Assembly: GCA_016789605.1 (NCBI GenBank)
Contig: JAEUQO010000289.1
Location: 72,861-123,395, forward strand
Source of the DNA: Acidobacteriota bacterium
GTDB taxonomy: Bacteria > Acidobacteriota > Blastocatellia > RBC074
Length of the DNA stretch: 50,535 bases
Direction: 5' to 3'
Position 1 is the first letter of the stretch, and each line of letters starts with the position of its first letter. Shown here one piece after another: positions 35,574-44,497 of the stretch. The position numbers and the translations under genes were made by a program. The notes beneath the pieces were generated by a model. The model saw only the letters and a list, made by a program, of their open reading frames with translations, had not been told where the DNA came from and did no database searches.

Positions 35574-36524
35574 TTAATTGCTTGCCAGTCCTTCGATGGT
35601 TGTTTGCCAGCTTGCAGAATCTTCTACGTTGAAGAGTCGCACTTCGTGTCCGGTTTCTTTGGCGATTGCTTTGACCAACCCCTGCAGCACTTTGCCTGGG
35701 CCGACTTCGACAAACGTGTCTACGCCTTCAGCCAGCAATTTGGCGATGCTGTCGGTCCAACGCACCGGCGACGAAATTTGCCGGATGAGCGCCTGGCGCG
35801 CTTCTGCCGCATCAGTCACAAGCGCGGCATCAACATTGTTAACAATTGGAGTTTGCAGGTTTTGGAATGCCGCTTCGGTGAGCGGGGCAGTCATTTTCTC
35901 CTGCGCAGGCATCATCAAGGCGCAATGGAACGGCGCGCTGACTTTTAGCAACAGCGCGCGTTTAGCGCCGCGTGCCTTGCATTCTTCGGCTGCTCGTTCG
36001 ACAGCGTCTTTGTCGCCTGCAATCACCGTTTGCGTCGGCGCATTGAAATTTGCCGGAGAGCAAATCTGACCTTGCGCGGCAGCAGCACAGGCTTCCGAGA
36101 CTTTCGCGGCGTCAATGCCCAAAATGGCCGCCATGGCCCCTACGCCAACGGGGACAGCTTCCTGCATCGCTTCACCGCGTTGCCGCACCAGTTTGACGGC
36201 GTCGCTCAATTGAAGCGCTCCGGCAGCAACCAGGGCTGAATATTCTCCCAGGCTGTGACCGGCGACAAAATCAGGGCGAATGCCTTTTTCCGCCAGCGCG
36301 CGAAAGGCCGCGACAGAGGCTGTCAAAATGGCGGGTTGAGTATTCGCTGTTAGTTGCAGGTCTTCTTCGGGGCCGTTGAAACACAGATTGCTCAGGCTGA
36401 AGCCCAAGGCTTGATCGGCTTCAGCAAATGCTGTTTGTGACGCCGGGAAGTGCTCTGCCAAATCACGGCCCATGCCTGCGTGTTGTGAACCCTGACCAGG
36501 AAAAATGAATGCGAGTTTGCCCAT
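35574..36524 (-). CDS. fabD: Malonyl-CoA:ACP transacylase
   Basis: The 316-aa enzyme loads malonate onto ACP. The opening FIFPGQGSQHAGMG is the oxyanion region. The nucleophile Ser stands in GHSLGEYSALVAAG near 92. The basic Arg in VRQRGEAMQ and the His in SAPFHCALM complete the family pattern. The length fits. It follows plsX by 40 nt. No fabH lies between them, although it often does in other bacteria. Confidence 0.95.
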   Translation of the reverse strand: MGKLAFIFPGQGSQHAGMGRDLAEHFPASQTAFAEADQALGFSLSNLCFNGPEEDLQLTANTQPAILTASVAAFRALAEKGIRPDFVAGHSLGEYSALVAAGALQLSDAVKLVRQRGEAMQEAVPVGVGAMAAILGIDAAKVSEACAAAAQGQICSPANFNAPTQTVIAGDKDAVERAAEECKARGAKRALLLKVSAPFHCALMMPAQEKMTAPLTEAAFQNLQTPIVNNVDAALVTDAAEARQALIRQISSPVRWTDSIAKLLAEGVDTFVEVGPGKVLQGLVKAIAKETGHEVRLFNVEDSASWQTTIEGLASN

Positions 36525-36564
36525 AAACTAGTTGATCAGCACGGCGACGCGCGCTGGCGGATGA

Positions 36565-37593
36565 TTACTTCCTGGCCAGCGACATCTCACTGAGTTCGCT
36601 TTCGATGCGTGCACTCAGGTTGCCTTTATAGAATTCTCTGGCCACGCGAATCGCGTTGCGGATTGCTTTGGGCGTCGAACTGCCGTGACAGATGACGCAA
36701 ATTTGTTTGCAGCCTAATAACGGGGCGCCGCCAAATTCGGAGTAATCCAAGCGCTTTTTGACGCTGCGAAATGCCTGACGCGAGAGAATGGCGCCAGTCT
36801 GCGTCAAAATGGTTTGCCCCAATTCGGTGCGCAGCAAGCCCATGATGGCTGCGACCAATCCTTCGCTGGTTTTGAGAATGACGTTGCCGGTGAAACCGTC
36901 ACAGATGATGACGTCCACATCGCCGGTGAAAATGTCGCGGCCTTCCACATTGCCGATGAAATTGACCGGCGTTTCTTTTAGCAGGTTTTGCGTCTCTTTG
37001 GTGAGATCGTTGCCTTTGATGTCTTCTTCGCCAATGCTCATCAAGCCAATGCGCGGAGAACGCACGCCCAGGATCGAACGGGAATAAACGCCGCCCATAA
37101 TCGCAAATTGGCGCAGGTGCTCCGGTTTGCATTCAGCATTCGCGCCGACGTCGAGTAATACAGTGCCGTTGCCTTTGAGCGTCGGGAAGATGCCAGCCAA
37201 CGCCGGGCGATCCACCGAAGGGAGCGTCCCCATCACCAACTTGGCCGTCGCCATGACTGCGCCGGTGTTGCCGGCGCTCACCAAACCATGCGCTTTGCCT
37301 TCGCGCACGAGGCGCGCTGCGACACGAATGGACGAATCCCGTTTGCGACGCACGGCTTGCGCCACCGGGTCTTCCATCGTGATGACTTCGGTAGCGTTAA
37401 CGATTTCGATATGAAGCCGCTGCTTGCGTGGATTGGGCACACCTTGACGCGCCAATTCCTCGCGGATGCGCTCTTCTCGCCCGACCAACAAAATACGGGC
37501 GCGCAAATCACGCGCGGCTTGCAGTGCGCCTTCAACCTCTACGGCGGGGGCATTATCCCCACCCATGGCGTCAACGGCGATGGTGGTGAGCAT
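36565..37593 (-). CDS. plsX: Phosphate acyltransferase PlsX
   Basis: The 342-aa protein makes acyl-phosphate from acyl-ACP for phospholipid synthesis. It begins TTIAVDAMGGDNAP, the PlsX hallmark. SAGNTGAVMATA, the glycine-rich GIFPTLKGNGTVLLDVGAN segment and DGFTGNVILKTSEG follow. The start is ATG 37593; the frame to 37638 adds no family sequence. It follows rpmF with 89 nt between them, which include the repeated 19-bp motif and a hairpin. Confidence 0.95.
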   Translation of the reverse strand: MLTTIAVDAMGGDNAPAVEVEGALQAARDLRARILLVGREERIREELARQGVPNPRKQRLHIEIVNATEVITMEDPVAQAVRRKRDSSIRVAARLVREGKAHGLVSAGNTGAVMATAKLVMGTLPSVDRPALAGIFPTLKGNGTVLLDVGANAECKPEHLRQFAIMGGVYSRSILGVRSPRIGLMSIGEEDIKGNDLTKETQNLLKETPVNFIGNVEGRDIFTGDVDVIICDGFTGNVILKTSEGLVAAIMGLLRTELGQTILTQTGAILSRQAFRSVKKRLDYSEFGGAPLLGCKQICVICHGSSTPKAIRNAIRVAREFYKGNLSARIESELSEMSLARK

Positions 37594-37622
37594 GGGGAAG
37601 GAACTTAAATGAAGACGAAAAT

Positions 37623-37667
37623 TGAGGGATGACAGCAAGCGGTTGTCACTTCATCTGCCATCCCTCA
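37623..37667. other. Hairpin between rpmF and plsX
   Basis: TGAGGGATG (37623-37631) pairs exactly with CATCCCTCA (37659-37667). The loop contains the motif that recurs at 10685. Its place after the L32 gene suggests an internal terminator or processing signal that lowers plsX relative to rpmF. Confidence 0.5.
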
Positions 37668-37682
37668 GGTTATGTTTCCAGA

Positions 37683-37862
37683 CTATTCAGCAATCTGGAT
37701 AACCGTGCGGCCGCTATAAAACCCACAGCGCGGGCAAACACGGTGCGGCAGTTTCAGGTTGCCGCAGTTCGGGCAAGCGCTCAGGCTGTTCCGTTTCAGC
37801 GCGTCATGTGTGCGGCGCTTGCGGCTGCGTGATTTCGAGTGGCGTCTTTTAGGATTCGGCAT
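37683..37862 (-). CDS. rpmF: 50S ribosomal protein L32
   Basis: This 59-aa gene starts MPNPKRRHSKSRSRKRR, which is typical of L32. A zinc ribbon follows, CPNCG ... CPRCG, so all four cysteines are present (zinc-binding form). The middle LKLPHRVC and the end GFYSGRTVIQ fit the family. ATG 37862 has GGAG 8 nt upstream. The order yceD-rpmF-plsX is conserved in many bacteria and links ribosome and lipid synthesis. Confidence 0.96.
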   Translation of the reverse strand: MPNPKRRHSKSRSRKRRTHDALKRNSLSACPNCGNLKLPHRVCPRCGFYSGRTVIQIAE

Positions 37863-37927
37863 TGCAGTTCTCCAAAATTACTCTGATTTATTTTTGCAAG
37901 ACAAACAACAGATAAAGAATTGTCGGG

Positions 37928-38467
37928 TCAGTCGTTTTCTTGTGTGTCTAATTTCGCTTTCAAATCGGCCAGGGCTTGCCAGCGCGGGTCTACAGGTTTT
38001 TGACAGCGGCATTCTCCTGCATTCAAATCCGCGCCGCATTCGGAGCAAAGTCCGCGGCAGTTTTCCTGGCAAAGCACGCGGCTGGGCAATCCCAGCTCCA
38101 GTTGCTCCAACACCAACTCATCCAAATCAATCTGGTCGTTGGCGTAAAAGGCAAAATCCAGATCGCGTTCGTGCAACTCGATTTCGCCTGTTGCCTGGCC
38201 TGAAACTTCAGCCGGCGCATACAACAAATCGAAGGGAAGACCAATTTGCAACGGCACATCGCTCAAACAACGATCACAAGGAGCCAGCAAGTTTGTTTTG
38301 ATCTCCCCGCGCAGGCGCATCTCCATACCTACGCGATCCACGCGACCGGCCACCAATGGTGGTTCTACAAACGAAAACTCGCGGTCTTTGATGTCGAGTT
38401 CGCCCGAAACATACTGATGACGAAAGCTCAGTCCGTCAGCAGGCAGGCGCACAAGCGAGATAATCAT
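37928..38467 (-). CDS. yceD: DUF177 / YceD family protein
   Basis: The 179-aa protein has the YceD pattern: an N-terminal beta region, CDRCLSDVPLQI near 64-75, and an acidic core (EIELHERDLDFAF). The C-terminal cysteine cluster CQENCRGLCSECGADLNAG could bind zinc. It is linked to 23S rRNA processing in other bacteria, though the exact job is unclear. It is the first gene of the yceD-rpmF-plsX-fab unit, with GAGGG close before ATG 38467. Confidence 0.9.
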   Translation of the reverse strand: MIISLVRLPADGLSFRHQYVSGELDIKDREFSFVEPPLVAGRVDRVGMEMRLRGEIKTNLLAPCDRCLSDVPLQIGLPFDLLYAPAEVSGQATGEIELHERDLDFAFYANDQIDLDELVLEQLELGLPSRVLCQENCRGLCSECGADLNAGECRCQKPVDPRWQALADLKAKLDTQEND

Positions 38468-38495
38468 ATTTCCCTCGGTGCTGGCAAAGTGCGTA

Positions 38496-38523
38496 ATTAT
38501 ATTTCTGCTCGAAGCTTTGTCAA
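38496..38523 (-). promoter_or_regulatory. Near-consensus sigma-70 promoter of yceD-rpmF-plsX-fab
   Basis: On the minus strand TTGACA (38518-38523) and TATAAT (38496-38501) are both perfect, with a 16-nt spacer. The start would be near 38489, a leader of about 22 nt. Confidence 0.75.
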
Positions 38524-38580
38524 CCGATTGAGCAGTCGCAGCATAACCATCTCTGCGAACGCGAAACTATCGCCGCCGCT

Positions 38581-38608
38581 TTGAGTCATACGGGCGTTCG
38601 TGTACACT
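38581..38608 (+). promoter_or_regulatory. Candidate promoter of the arg operon
   Basis: TTGAGT (38581-38586) and TACACT (38603-38608) are 16 nt apart, each matching consensus at four of six positions. The -10 lies in the palindrome GTGTACAC. No arginine-repressor box could be recognised. Confidence 0.4.
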
Positions 38609-38658
38609 CTGCGCTTCTTTTTTACCGCAACCTAACGCTTGTCAGTGGAGGACCCGCA

Positions 38659-39696
38659 ATGAGCAGTCAGGCTCGCGCTGTGGTGGCTGGGGCAACCGGC
38701 TATTCCGGGCGCGATTTGATCCATTTGTTGCTGCAGCATCCGCAGTTGGAATTGGTTGGCGCATTTGCTTCGCGCGGTGGTGATACCGTATCGCTTGCGA
38801 CCATTCATCCGCAACTTACCGGGCAGACGACGTTGGCTTGTCAGCCGTTTGATGAAGCTGCATTGGCCAAGCTCACGCCAGACGTCATTTTCCTTGGCAC
38901 ACCCAATGAATTTTCACATGAAGTTGTGCCTGCACTGCTTGAAACAGGGGCCACGGTCGTTGACTTGAGCGGCGCATATCGTCTGCACGACGCCGCTCTC
39001 TATCCAAAATATTACGGATTCGAACATACCCGGCCCGATCTGCTCACCAAAGCCGTCTATGGGTTGACGGAATTTGCGCGCGCAGCCCTGCGCGGCGCGA
39101 AATTGATCGCCAATCCCGGCTGTTATCCGACGTCCATACAGATTCCCGTCTTGCCGCTGATAAAAGAAGGCCTGGTTGCGGATGGACAACCGATCATCTG
39201 TGACTCCAAATCTGGTGTAACAGGGGCGGGAAAATCGCCAACCTCGACGACGCACTTTGTCGAAGTCAGCGAAAGCTTCAAAGCCTACAACGTATTCAAA
39301 CACCGTCATACGCCCGAAATCGCTCAGGGCCTGGGCGTCCCGAATGATGCGCAAGCGATCATCTTCACTCCGCATTTGTTGCCCATCAATCGCGGCATTC
39401 TTTCGACCATCTATTTGAAATTGAAGCAGGGCGTGACGCGCCACGACGTGTTGCGCGTCTGGCAAACTACCTTTGCTGACGCGCCGTTTGTGCGCGTTTT
39501 TGCCGAAGCGCAGTTGCCCGAAATCAAATTTGTCGCCAATACGCCGTATTGCGACATCGGTTGCGTGGTCGAAGAAAAGACTGGCCAAGCAATCATCGTA
39601 GGCGCAATTGATAACTTGCTGAAGGGCGCAGCCAGTCAGGCGTTGCAAAATGCCAATGTCGCGCTTGGGTTTGATGAAAAGGCGGGCATGCGATGA
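38659..39696 (+). CDS. argC: N-acetyl-gamma-glutamyl-phosphate reductase
   Basis: This 345-aa enzyme is the third step of ornithine synthesis, reducing acetylglutamyl phosphate with NADPH. It has the nucleotide fold [17 protein letters not shown] and the catalytic Cys in [15 protein letters not shown] and the C-terminal [11 protein letters not shown] complete the pattern. ATG 38659 has GGAGG 7 nt upstream; the frame to 38581 is non-coding leader. Its stop overlaps the argB start by 4 nt (ATGA), so the two are translationally coupled. Confidence 0.96.
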   Translation: MSSQARAVVAGATGYSGRDLIHLLLQHPQLELVGAFASRGGDTVSLATIHPQLTGQTTLACQPFDEAALAKLTPDVIFLGTPNEFSHEVVPALLETGATVVDLSGAYRLHDAALYPKYYGFEHTRPDLLTKAVYGLTEFARAALRGAKLIANPGCYPTSIQIPVLPLIKEGLVADGQPIICDSKSGVTGAGKSPTSTTHFVEVSESFKAYNVFKHRHTPEIAQGLGVPNDAQAIIFTPHLLPINRGILSTIYLKLKQGVTRHDVLRVWQTTFADAPFVRVFAEAQLPEIKFVANTPYCDIGCVVEEKTGQAIIVGAIDNLLKGAASQALQNANVALGFDEKAGMR

Positions 39697-40481
39697 AACG
39701 AACGGTCATCAAACTTGGCGGTAGCATTCTGATTGATGCCGGTGTCAGGCAAAAAGTCATCGCCCAGATCAGCGAGCTGAAGCGCGCCGGGGAAAATCTG
39801 ATTTTGGTTCACGGCGGCGGCAAGCAGATCGCCGCGTTGTTGGGACAGCTCAAGATCGAATCGCATTTCCACGATGGATTGCGGGTGACCGACAAAGCTG
39901 CGCGCGATGTGGCGCAGATGGTGTTGGCAGGGCAAGTTGGTAAGGATTTGGTGGCCGAGTTGGCGCGCCTGGAAATTCCTGCTGCCAGCATTGCCGGAGG
40001 CGACGGGCTGAGCTTTTTAGCCGAAAAAATGAGCGCTGAAGACGGCACTGAACTGGGGTTTGTCGGACGCATTGTGCGGTCAGATGATCGCTTGATCGCG
40101 GCGCTGCTTCAAACGGGCATCTTGCCGGTGGTGGCTTGTCTCGCGCTTGGGCTGCACGACGCAGAGTATTACAACATCAATGGCGACCAGATGGCGGCGG
40201 CGGTTGCCGCAGGCTGTCACGCCGATACGTTGGTTTTTGTGACGGATGTCGGCGGGGTACGCGATGCCGATGGAAAACAGATCAACGCGCTTGACCGCGA
40301 AGCCATCAACGAATTGCTGGCGAGCGGGGTTGCCAGCGGCGGAATGCGTCCGAAGTTGCGCGCCTGTTTGGAAGCGCTTGAGGCCGACGTCAAACGGATT
40401 CTGATCATCGGCGCGGCAGAAGAGAATTCGCTGTTGCGCAGTTTGCAACTGGGCGAAGCGGTCGGCACGCGCATTTCCTGA
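39693..40481 (+). CDS. argB: Acetylglutamate kinase
   Basis: The 262-aa kinase phosphorylates N-acetylglutamate. Family motifs seen are IKLGGSIL at the N-terminus (nucleotide phosphates), [11 protein letters not shown] (acetylglutamate), [15 protein letters not shown], and [10 protein letters not shown]. The length is that of the arginine-insensitive short form: no N-terminal helix typical of feedback-inhibited hexamers is present. It overlaps argC by 4 nt and precedes the cyclotransferase-like gene by 13 nt. Confidence 0.96.
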   Translation: MKRTVIKLGGSILIDAGVRQKVIAQISELKRAGENLILVHGGGKQIAALLGQLKIESHFHDGLRVTDKAARDVAQMVLAGQVGKDLVAELARLEIPAASIAGGDGLSFLAEKMSAEDGTELGFVGRIVRSDDRLIAALLQTGILPVVACLALGLHDAEYYNINGDQMAAAVAAGCHADTLVFVTDVGGVRDADGKQINALDREAINELLASGVASGGMRPKLRACLEALEADVKRILIIGAAEENSLLRSLQLGEAVGTRIS

Positions 40482-40494
40482 CGCGAGAATTGGC

Positions 40495-40926
40495 GTGCCC
40501 GAATATCTCTTTGTTTATGGAACGTTGCGGCCCGCCTGCGCGCCAAGCGCCTTGCAACCATTGTTGGCGAAATGGCGGCCCAGCGGAGCAGGCAGCGTTG
40601 TTGGAACGCTTTATGACCTGGGCGAATACCCCGGCGCAGTGCTCTTGCCTACAGGAGAAAGCCGGGTCTTTGGTGACGTTTTTGAACTGGCGGACGCCGC
40701 CGCCGCGTTTTTAGCGCTTGATGAGTACGAAGGTTTTATCGCGGAGCAGCCCGCTGCAAGTTTGTTTCTGCGGACTCGTTGCGAAGTGACACTGGCTGAC
40801 GATCGCCGGCTTTCGGCGTGGATTTACGTTTACAACCAATCGCTGGCAACTGCGACACAGATTCCCAGCGGAGATTATTTGCGCAATTGCGTAAAACAAA
40901 ACCCTAGCAACAGGAGAAACGGATAA
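40495..40926 (+). CDS. Gamma-glutamylcyclotransferase-like protein
   Basis: The 143-aa product has the AIG2/GGCT fold: VYGTLRP at residues 7-13 (substrate loop), then GTLYDLGEYPGAV, a GDVFEL strand, and the catalytic Glu in LDEYEGF near 80. WIYVYN closes the domain. Relatives release 5-oxoproline from gamma-glutamyl amines or peptides. It starts at GTG 40495, 13 nt after argB, and 15 nt before argD, inside the arginine operon. A link to glutamyl or acetylglutamyl intermediates is possible but unproven. Confidence 0.8.
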   Translation: MPEYLFVYGTLRPACAPSALQPLLAKWRPSGAGSVVGTLYDLGEYPGAVLLPTGESRVFGDVFELADAAAAFLALDEYEGFIAEQPAASLFLRTRCEVTLADDRRLSAWIYVYNQSLATATQIPSGDYLRNCVKQNPSNRRNG

Positions 40927-40941
40927 AGGTAAAAGACAGAA

Positions 40942-42225
40942 ATGGAAACAGCTACCCAATTAGAAGACGCAAGCACCTCGATGGAAACGACCGCCGCGCC
41001 TTTCACGCTCGCCCAGGCGCAAGCACTCGAAGCGCAATATGTGATGCAAACATATGCGCGGACCCCGGTCATGTTTGTGCGCGGCAAAGGCTCGACGTTG
41101 TATGACGAAACCGGCAAAGCCTATCTTGATTTCATTTCCGGCATAGGCGTCAACGTCTTGGGACACGATCACCCGCGCGTACGCCGTGTGCTCAAAGAAC
41201 AAGGCGGATTGCTGCACACCTCGAATCTTTACTATCACCCGTATCAAGGACAACTGGCCGAACGTTTGGCCAAAGCCGCCGGTATGGCGCGCGTCTTTTT
41301 CTGCAATACGGGGACGGAATCCGTCGAAGGAGCATTGAAGCTTGCGCGCGCCTGGCAACGTCGTCACGGGCGCGAAGGGCAGACTGAATTCGTTTCGCTG
41401 ACCAATTCGTTTCACGGGCGCACGATGGGCGCGTTGTCCGTCACCGCGCAGGAAAAGTATCGCAAACCGTTTGAGCCGCTGATTCCCGGCGTGCGTTATC
41501 TAAACCCGGATAACTGTCTGGACGATTTTGCCGAAGCGCGCGCCGCCATCAACGAGCGCACGGCGGCAGTCATCATTGAAACCATTCAGGGCGAAGGCGG
41601 CATCCTGCCGATCAATGACGCGTTTTTGAAAGTCGTGCGCGAACAGTGCGACAAGGTGAACGCGCTGCTGATTCTCGATGAAGTGCAATGTGGACTGGGC
41701 CGCACCGGGCATGTATTTGCCTTTGAAAACACTTCGGTGAAACCGGATATCCTTTGTGTTGCCAAACCGCTGGGACTCGGCGTGCCGCTCGGCGCATTCA
41801 TCGTGAATGAAAAAGCCATGGACGGATTGCAGCCGGGAGACCACGGCACAACGTTCGGTGGCGGCCCGCTCGCGTGCCGGTTGAGCCTGGAATTCATGGA
41901 GATGCTGCAGGAAGAACAACTGATGCAGCGTGTGGCCGAAGTCGGCGTCTATTTCCGTAAGAAGCTGCGCCAGATGCAACGTCGTATACCGCAGTTTGTA
42001 ACGGATGTGCGCGGACTCGGTCTGATGGTTGGCGTCGAATTGAATTTCAGCGGCAAAAACATCGTGAACCGCATGCTGGAACGTGGCTTTCTGATGAATT
42101 GCACACACGATGTCGTGTTGCGTTTTTTGCCGCCGTACATCATTCGCAAGGCAGAGATCAGCGAGTTGATCAGCAATCTGGAAGAAGCCATCGTCGAAGA
42201 GGCGAAGAGTCAGGGGAAAGCCTAG
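40942..42225 (+). CDS. argD: Acetylornithine aminotransferase
   Basis: This 427-aa PLP enzyme makes N-acetylornithine. Class-III aminotransferase motifs are seen: [68 protein letters not shown] and [12 protein letters not shown], the last with the PLP-binding Lys. Another class-III enzyme is not excluded, but the operon context supports ArgD. ATG 40942 or 40981 may be the start. It begins 15 nt after the cyclotransferase-like gene. Confidence 0.93.
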   Translation: METATQLEDASTSMETTAAPFTLAQAQALEAQYVMQTYARTPVMFVRGKGSTLYDETGKAYLDFISGIGVNVLGHDHPRVRRVLKEQGGLLHTSNLYYHPYQGQLAERLAKAAGMARVFFCNTGTESVEGALKLARAWQRRHGREGQTEFVSLTNSFHGRTMGALSVTAQEKYRKPFEPLIPGVRYLNPDNCLDDFAEARAAINERTAAVIIETIQGEGGILPINDAFLKVVREQCDKVNALLILDEVQCGLGRTGHVFAFENTSVKPDILCVAKPLGLGVPLGAFIVNEKAMDGLQPGDHGTTFGGGPLACRLSLEFMEMLQEEQLMQRVAEVGVYFRKKLRQMQRRIPQFVTDVRGLGLMVGVELNFSGKNIVNRMLERGFLMNCTHDVVLRFLPPYIIRKAEISELISNLEEAIVEEAKSQGKA

Positions 42226-42231
42226 TTCGCC

Positions 42232-42759
42232 ATGGAAATTCGAAAAGCCAAAACGAAAGACGCCATTCAGATTCACGATCTGGTCAATCGCTACGCCAAA
42301 CAAGAGCAGATGTTGCCGCGCACCTTGCTCAGCATCTACGAAAACATCCGTGACTTTTACGTTGCGGAAGAAAACGGGTGCATCCTGGGTTGTTCCGCAT
42401 TGCATTTCACCTGGGGAGATATGGCCGAAGTCCGCTCGCTGGCTGTGGATGCGGAAGCCGGTCGCAAGGGGGTTGGGCGCGCTTTGGTCGAAGCCAATAT
42501 CGCTGAAGCGCGTTCCCACGGCTTGGTACAGGTTTACGCCTTTACCTACGTCGTGGACTTTTTTACCAAGCTCGGGTTTCGGGTTGTGCCGCACGAATCC
42601 ATGCCGCGCAAAACCTGGATGGATTGCATCAACTGTCCCAAATTCAATTGCTGCGACGAAATCGCCATGGTGTTGGATTTGGTGGAAAATGCGACACCTG
42701 AGCCATTTGATGTTAGTCAAGTAAACATTCCGATCGTGAAAATTTCAGGTCGTTCGTGA
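42232..42759 (+). CDS. GNAT acetyltransferase, short ArgA-like
   Basis: The 175-aa product has the GNAT fold. The acetyl-CoA loop is [14 protein letters not shown] (near 80-93), preceded by the strand AEVRSLAV. Its N-terminus ([20 protein letters not shown]) and [14 protein letters not shown] resemble short L-glutamate N-acetyltransferases such as the mycobacterial type. The C-terminal cysteine set [15 protein letters not shown] could bind a metal. Its location, 6 nt after argD and before argJ, supports the first step of arginine synthesis. It overlaps in job with a bifunctional ArgJ. Confidence 0.8.
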   Translation: MEIRKAKTKDAIQIHDLVNRYAKQEQMLPRTLLSIYENIRDFYVAEENGCILGCSALHFTWGDMAEVRSLAVDAEAGRKGVGRALVEANIAEARSHGLVQVYAFTYVVDFFTKLGFRVVPHESMPRKTWMDCINCPKFNCCDEIAMVLDLVENATPEPFDVSQVNIPIVKISGRS

Positions 42760-42786
42760 GAAATGTCGCCGCCTCGCAACCGCTAA

Positions 42787-42821
42787 GTCCGATTTCGGAC
42801 AGTTTTATCCCGAAATCGGAC
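42787..42821. promoter_or_regulatory. Strong hairpin upstream of argJ
   Basis: GTCCGATTTCGG (42787-42798) and CCGAAATCGGAC (42810-42821) form a perfect 12-bp stem with an 11-nt loop. No U-run follows. It lies between the acetyltransferase and argJ genes and may be a regulatory or processing element. Confidence 0.5.
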
Positions 42822-42976
42822 GGTGGCGAGTGCGGCGACTGTTTTCTCAGGAGCGCCTTATCGCCTTTAAGTCCAACAAACTGAAGCTCCAATGGCAATC
42901 CCACGGTTGGAACGCCGCCAGTTTGTCCTTGGCATAAAACTTGGAAAGGAAAGAAGGACTAGACGCCCAGAGGTTA

Positions 42977-44221
42977 ATGTCAGACCGGGCGGCTACGTTC
43001 TATGAAAAGATGAGTAGTAAGAATATGGAGTCCTACTCTTTGGCAGCACCCAAAGGATTTTGGGCGGGGACAGCCCGCTGCGGATTGAAAAAAGCAGGCG
43101 AAGACCTGGCGATCATTTTCTCAGAATATCCGGCAGTTGCGGCGGCAGTGTTCACGCAAAACCTGGTCGTCGCTGCGCCTGTGTTGGTTTCTCGTGAGCA
43201 TTTGCGCCACAAAACGCACCGGGCGATTGTCGTGAATTCTGGGTGCGCCAACGCCTGTACCGGAAACGCCGGCTTGGAAGATGCGCAAAAGACCGCCAGT
43301 TTGGTTGCTGAATACTTTAACTGTGATGACAGCGAAGTCCTGGTGGCTTCAACGGGCGTCATCGGTGTGCGCCTGAATATGAGCAAGATCGAAAGCGGCG
43401 TGCGCGAAGCCACTGCGGCGCTTTCAAGAGAAAATGGCGCGCGCGTGGCCGAAGCTATCATGACTACGGACACCAAACCGAAACGTGCGTTCAAGCGTCT
43501 GACGTTGGGCGGTAAGCGCGTGCTGATTGCAGGCGTGGCCAAAGGCGCGGGAATGATCCATCCGAATATGGCAACGCTGTTGTCGTTTGTGACCACAGAC
43601 GCGGCCATCAGCAAGAGCGCTTTGCAAGCCGCCTTGCGGCATGCGGTCAAACACAGTTTCAACCGCATTTCGGTGGACGGTGACACTTCGACCAATGACA
43701 CGCTGGCAATTCTGGCGAACGGTTGCGCAGAAAATGCGCCGATTAAACAAGCCAGCGGAGCCGATTACGAAGTGTTTACCAAAGCGTTGACAGAGCTTTG
43801 TCAGGATTTGGCCAAACAGGTTGCTCGTGACGGTGAAGGCGCACGCAAATTGATCACGATTAAAGTGCGGCGCGCGCCCGATGAGCGGACGGCGGAAAAA
43901 ATTGCCGTGACCATTGCGACCAGTCCGCTCGTCAAGACAGCGATAGCCGGAGAAGATGCGAATTGGGGACGGATACTGGCGGCAGCCGGGCGCAGTGGCG
44001 CGAAATTCGATCCGGCACAGGTCGAAGTCAAACTGGGAAATTTGGTGGTCGCGCGACGTGGCGGTGGTTTGGCGTTTAGTGAGGAACACGCGCTGGAAAT
44101 TCTCAAACGGGATGAAGTCACCATCACCGTGGACCTGCATCAAGGAGAGGCGGAAGTGACCGAATGGACCTGTGATTTTACCGAAGGATACATTCGCATC
44201 AACGCCGATTACCGTTCCTGA
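42977..44221 (+). CDS. argJ: Glutamate N-acetyltransferase / ornithine acetyltransferase
   Basis: The 414-aa protein moves the acetyl group from acetylornithine to glutamate, closing the cyclic pathway. The precursor cleaves itself before the nucleophile Thr in [15 protein letters not shown] (near 190-204). Family motifs [41 protein letters not shown] and the C-terminal [12 protein letters not shown] are all present. ATG 42977 has AGAGG close upstream. Starts at 43010 and 43025 cannot be excluded. It is 217 nt after the previous gene. Confidence 0.95.
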   Translation: MSDRAATFYEKMSSKNMESYSLAAPKGFWAGTARCGLKKAGEDLAIIFSEYPAVAAAVFTQNLVVAAPVLVSREHLRHKTHRAIVVNSGCANACTGNAGLEDAQKTASLVAEYFNCDDSEVLVASTGVIGVRLNMSKIESGVREATAALSRENGARVAEAIMTTDTKPKRAFKRLTLGGKRVLIAGVAKGAGMIHPNMATLLSFVTTDAAISKSALQAALRHAVKHSFNRISVDGDTSTNDTLAILANGCAENAPIKQASGADYEVFTKALTELCQDLAKQVARDGEGARKLITIKVRRAPDERTAEKIAVTIATSPLVKTAIAGEDANWGRILAAAGRSGAKFDPAQVEVKLGNLVVARRGGGLAFSEEHALEILKRDEVTITVDLHQGEAEVTEWTCDFTEGYIRINADYRS

Positions 44222-44497
44222 AGTAGAGTCGTTCGCAGGCAGTTGAGACGTGAGGGAGTCGTTGTTTAGACGGTCAGACTCCACGACAAACGTCAATGAT
44301 TACAATTTTTTGCAACCGTCGCTGCAAGTGATTCGTAAAGGCTTGACGGTAGAGCTTAGACGATTCGACCAGCAATCATTTTTCGATATCTAACGTAGCG
44401 CAAGTGCCTAAAACCTGCGCACTATCACTTGAACCCAGGTGCGAACGCCCTGTTCGCGCGTTTCTTCGGAAGAGTTGTTCCAAAGGGAGAAGAGAGA

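Noticed and set aside
41500..42720. 406-aa minus-strand frame opposite argD and the GNAT gene
   Set aside because: It is the shadow of genes with complete family motifs on the plus strand.
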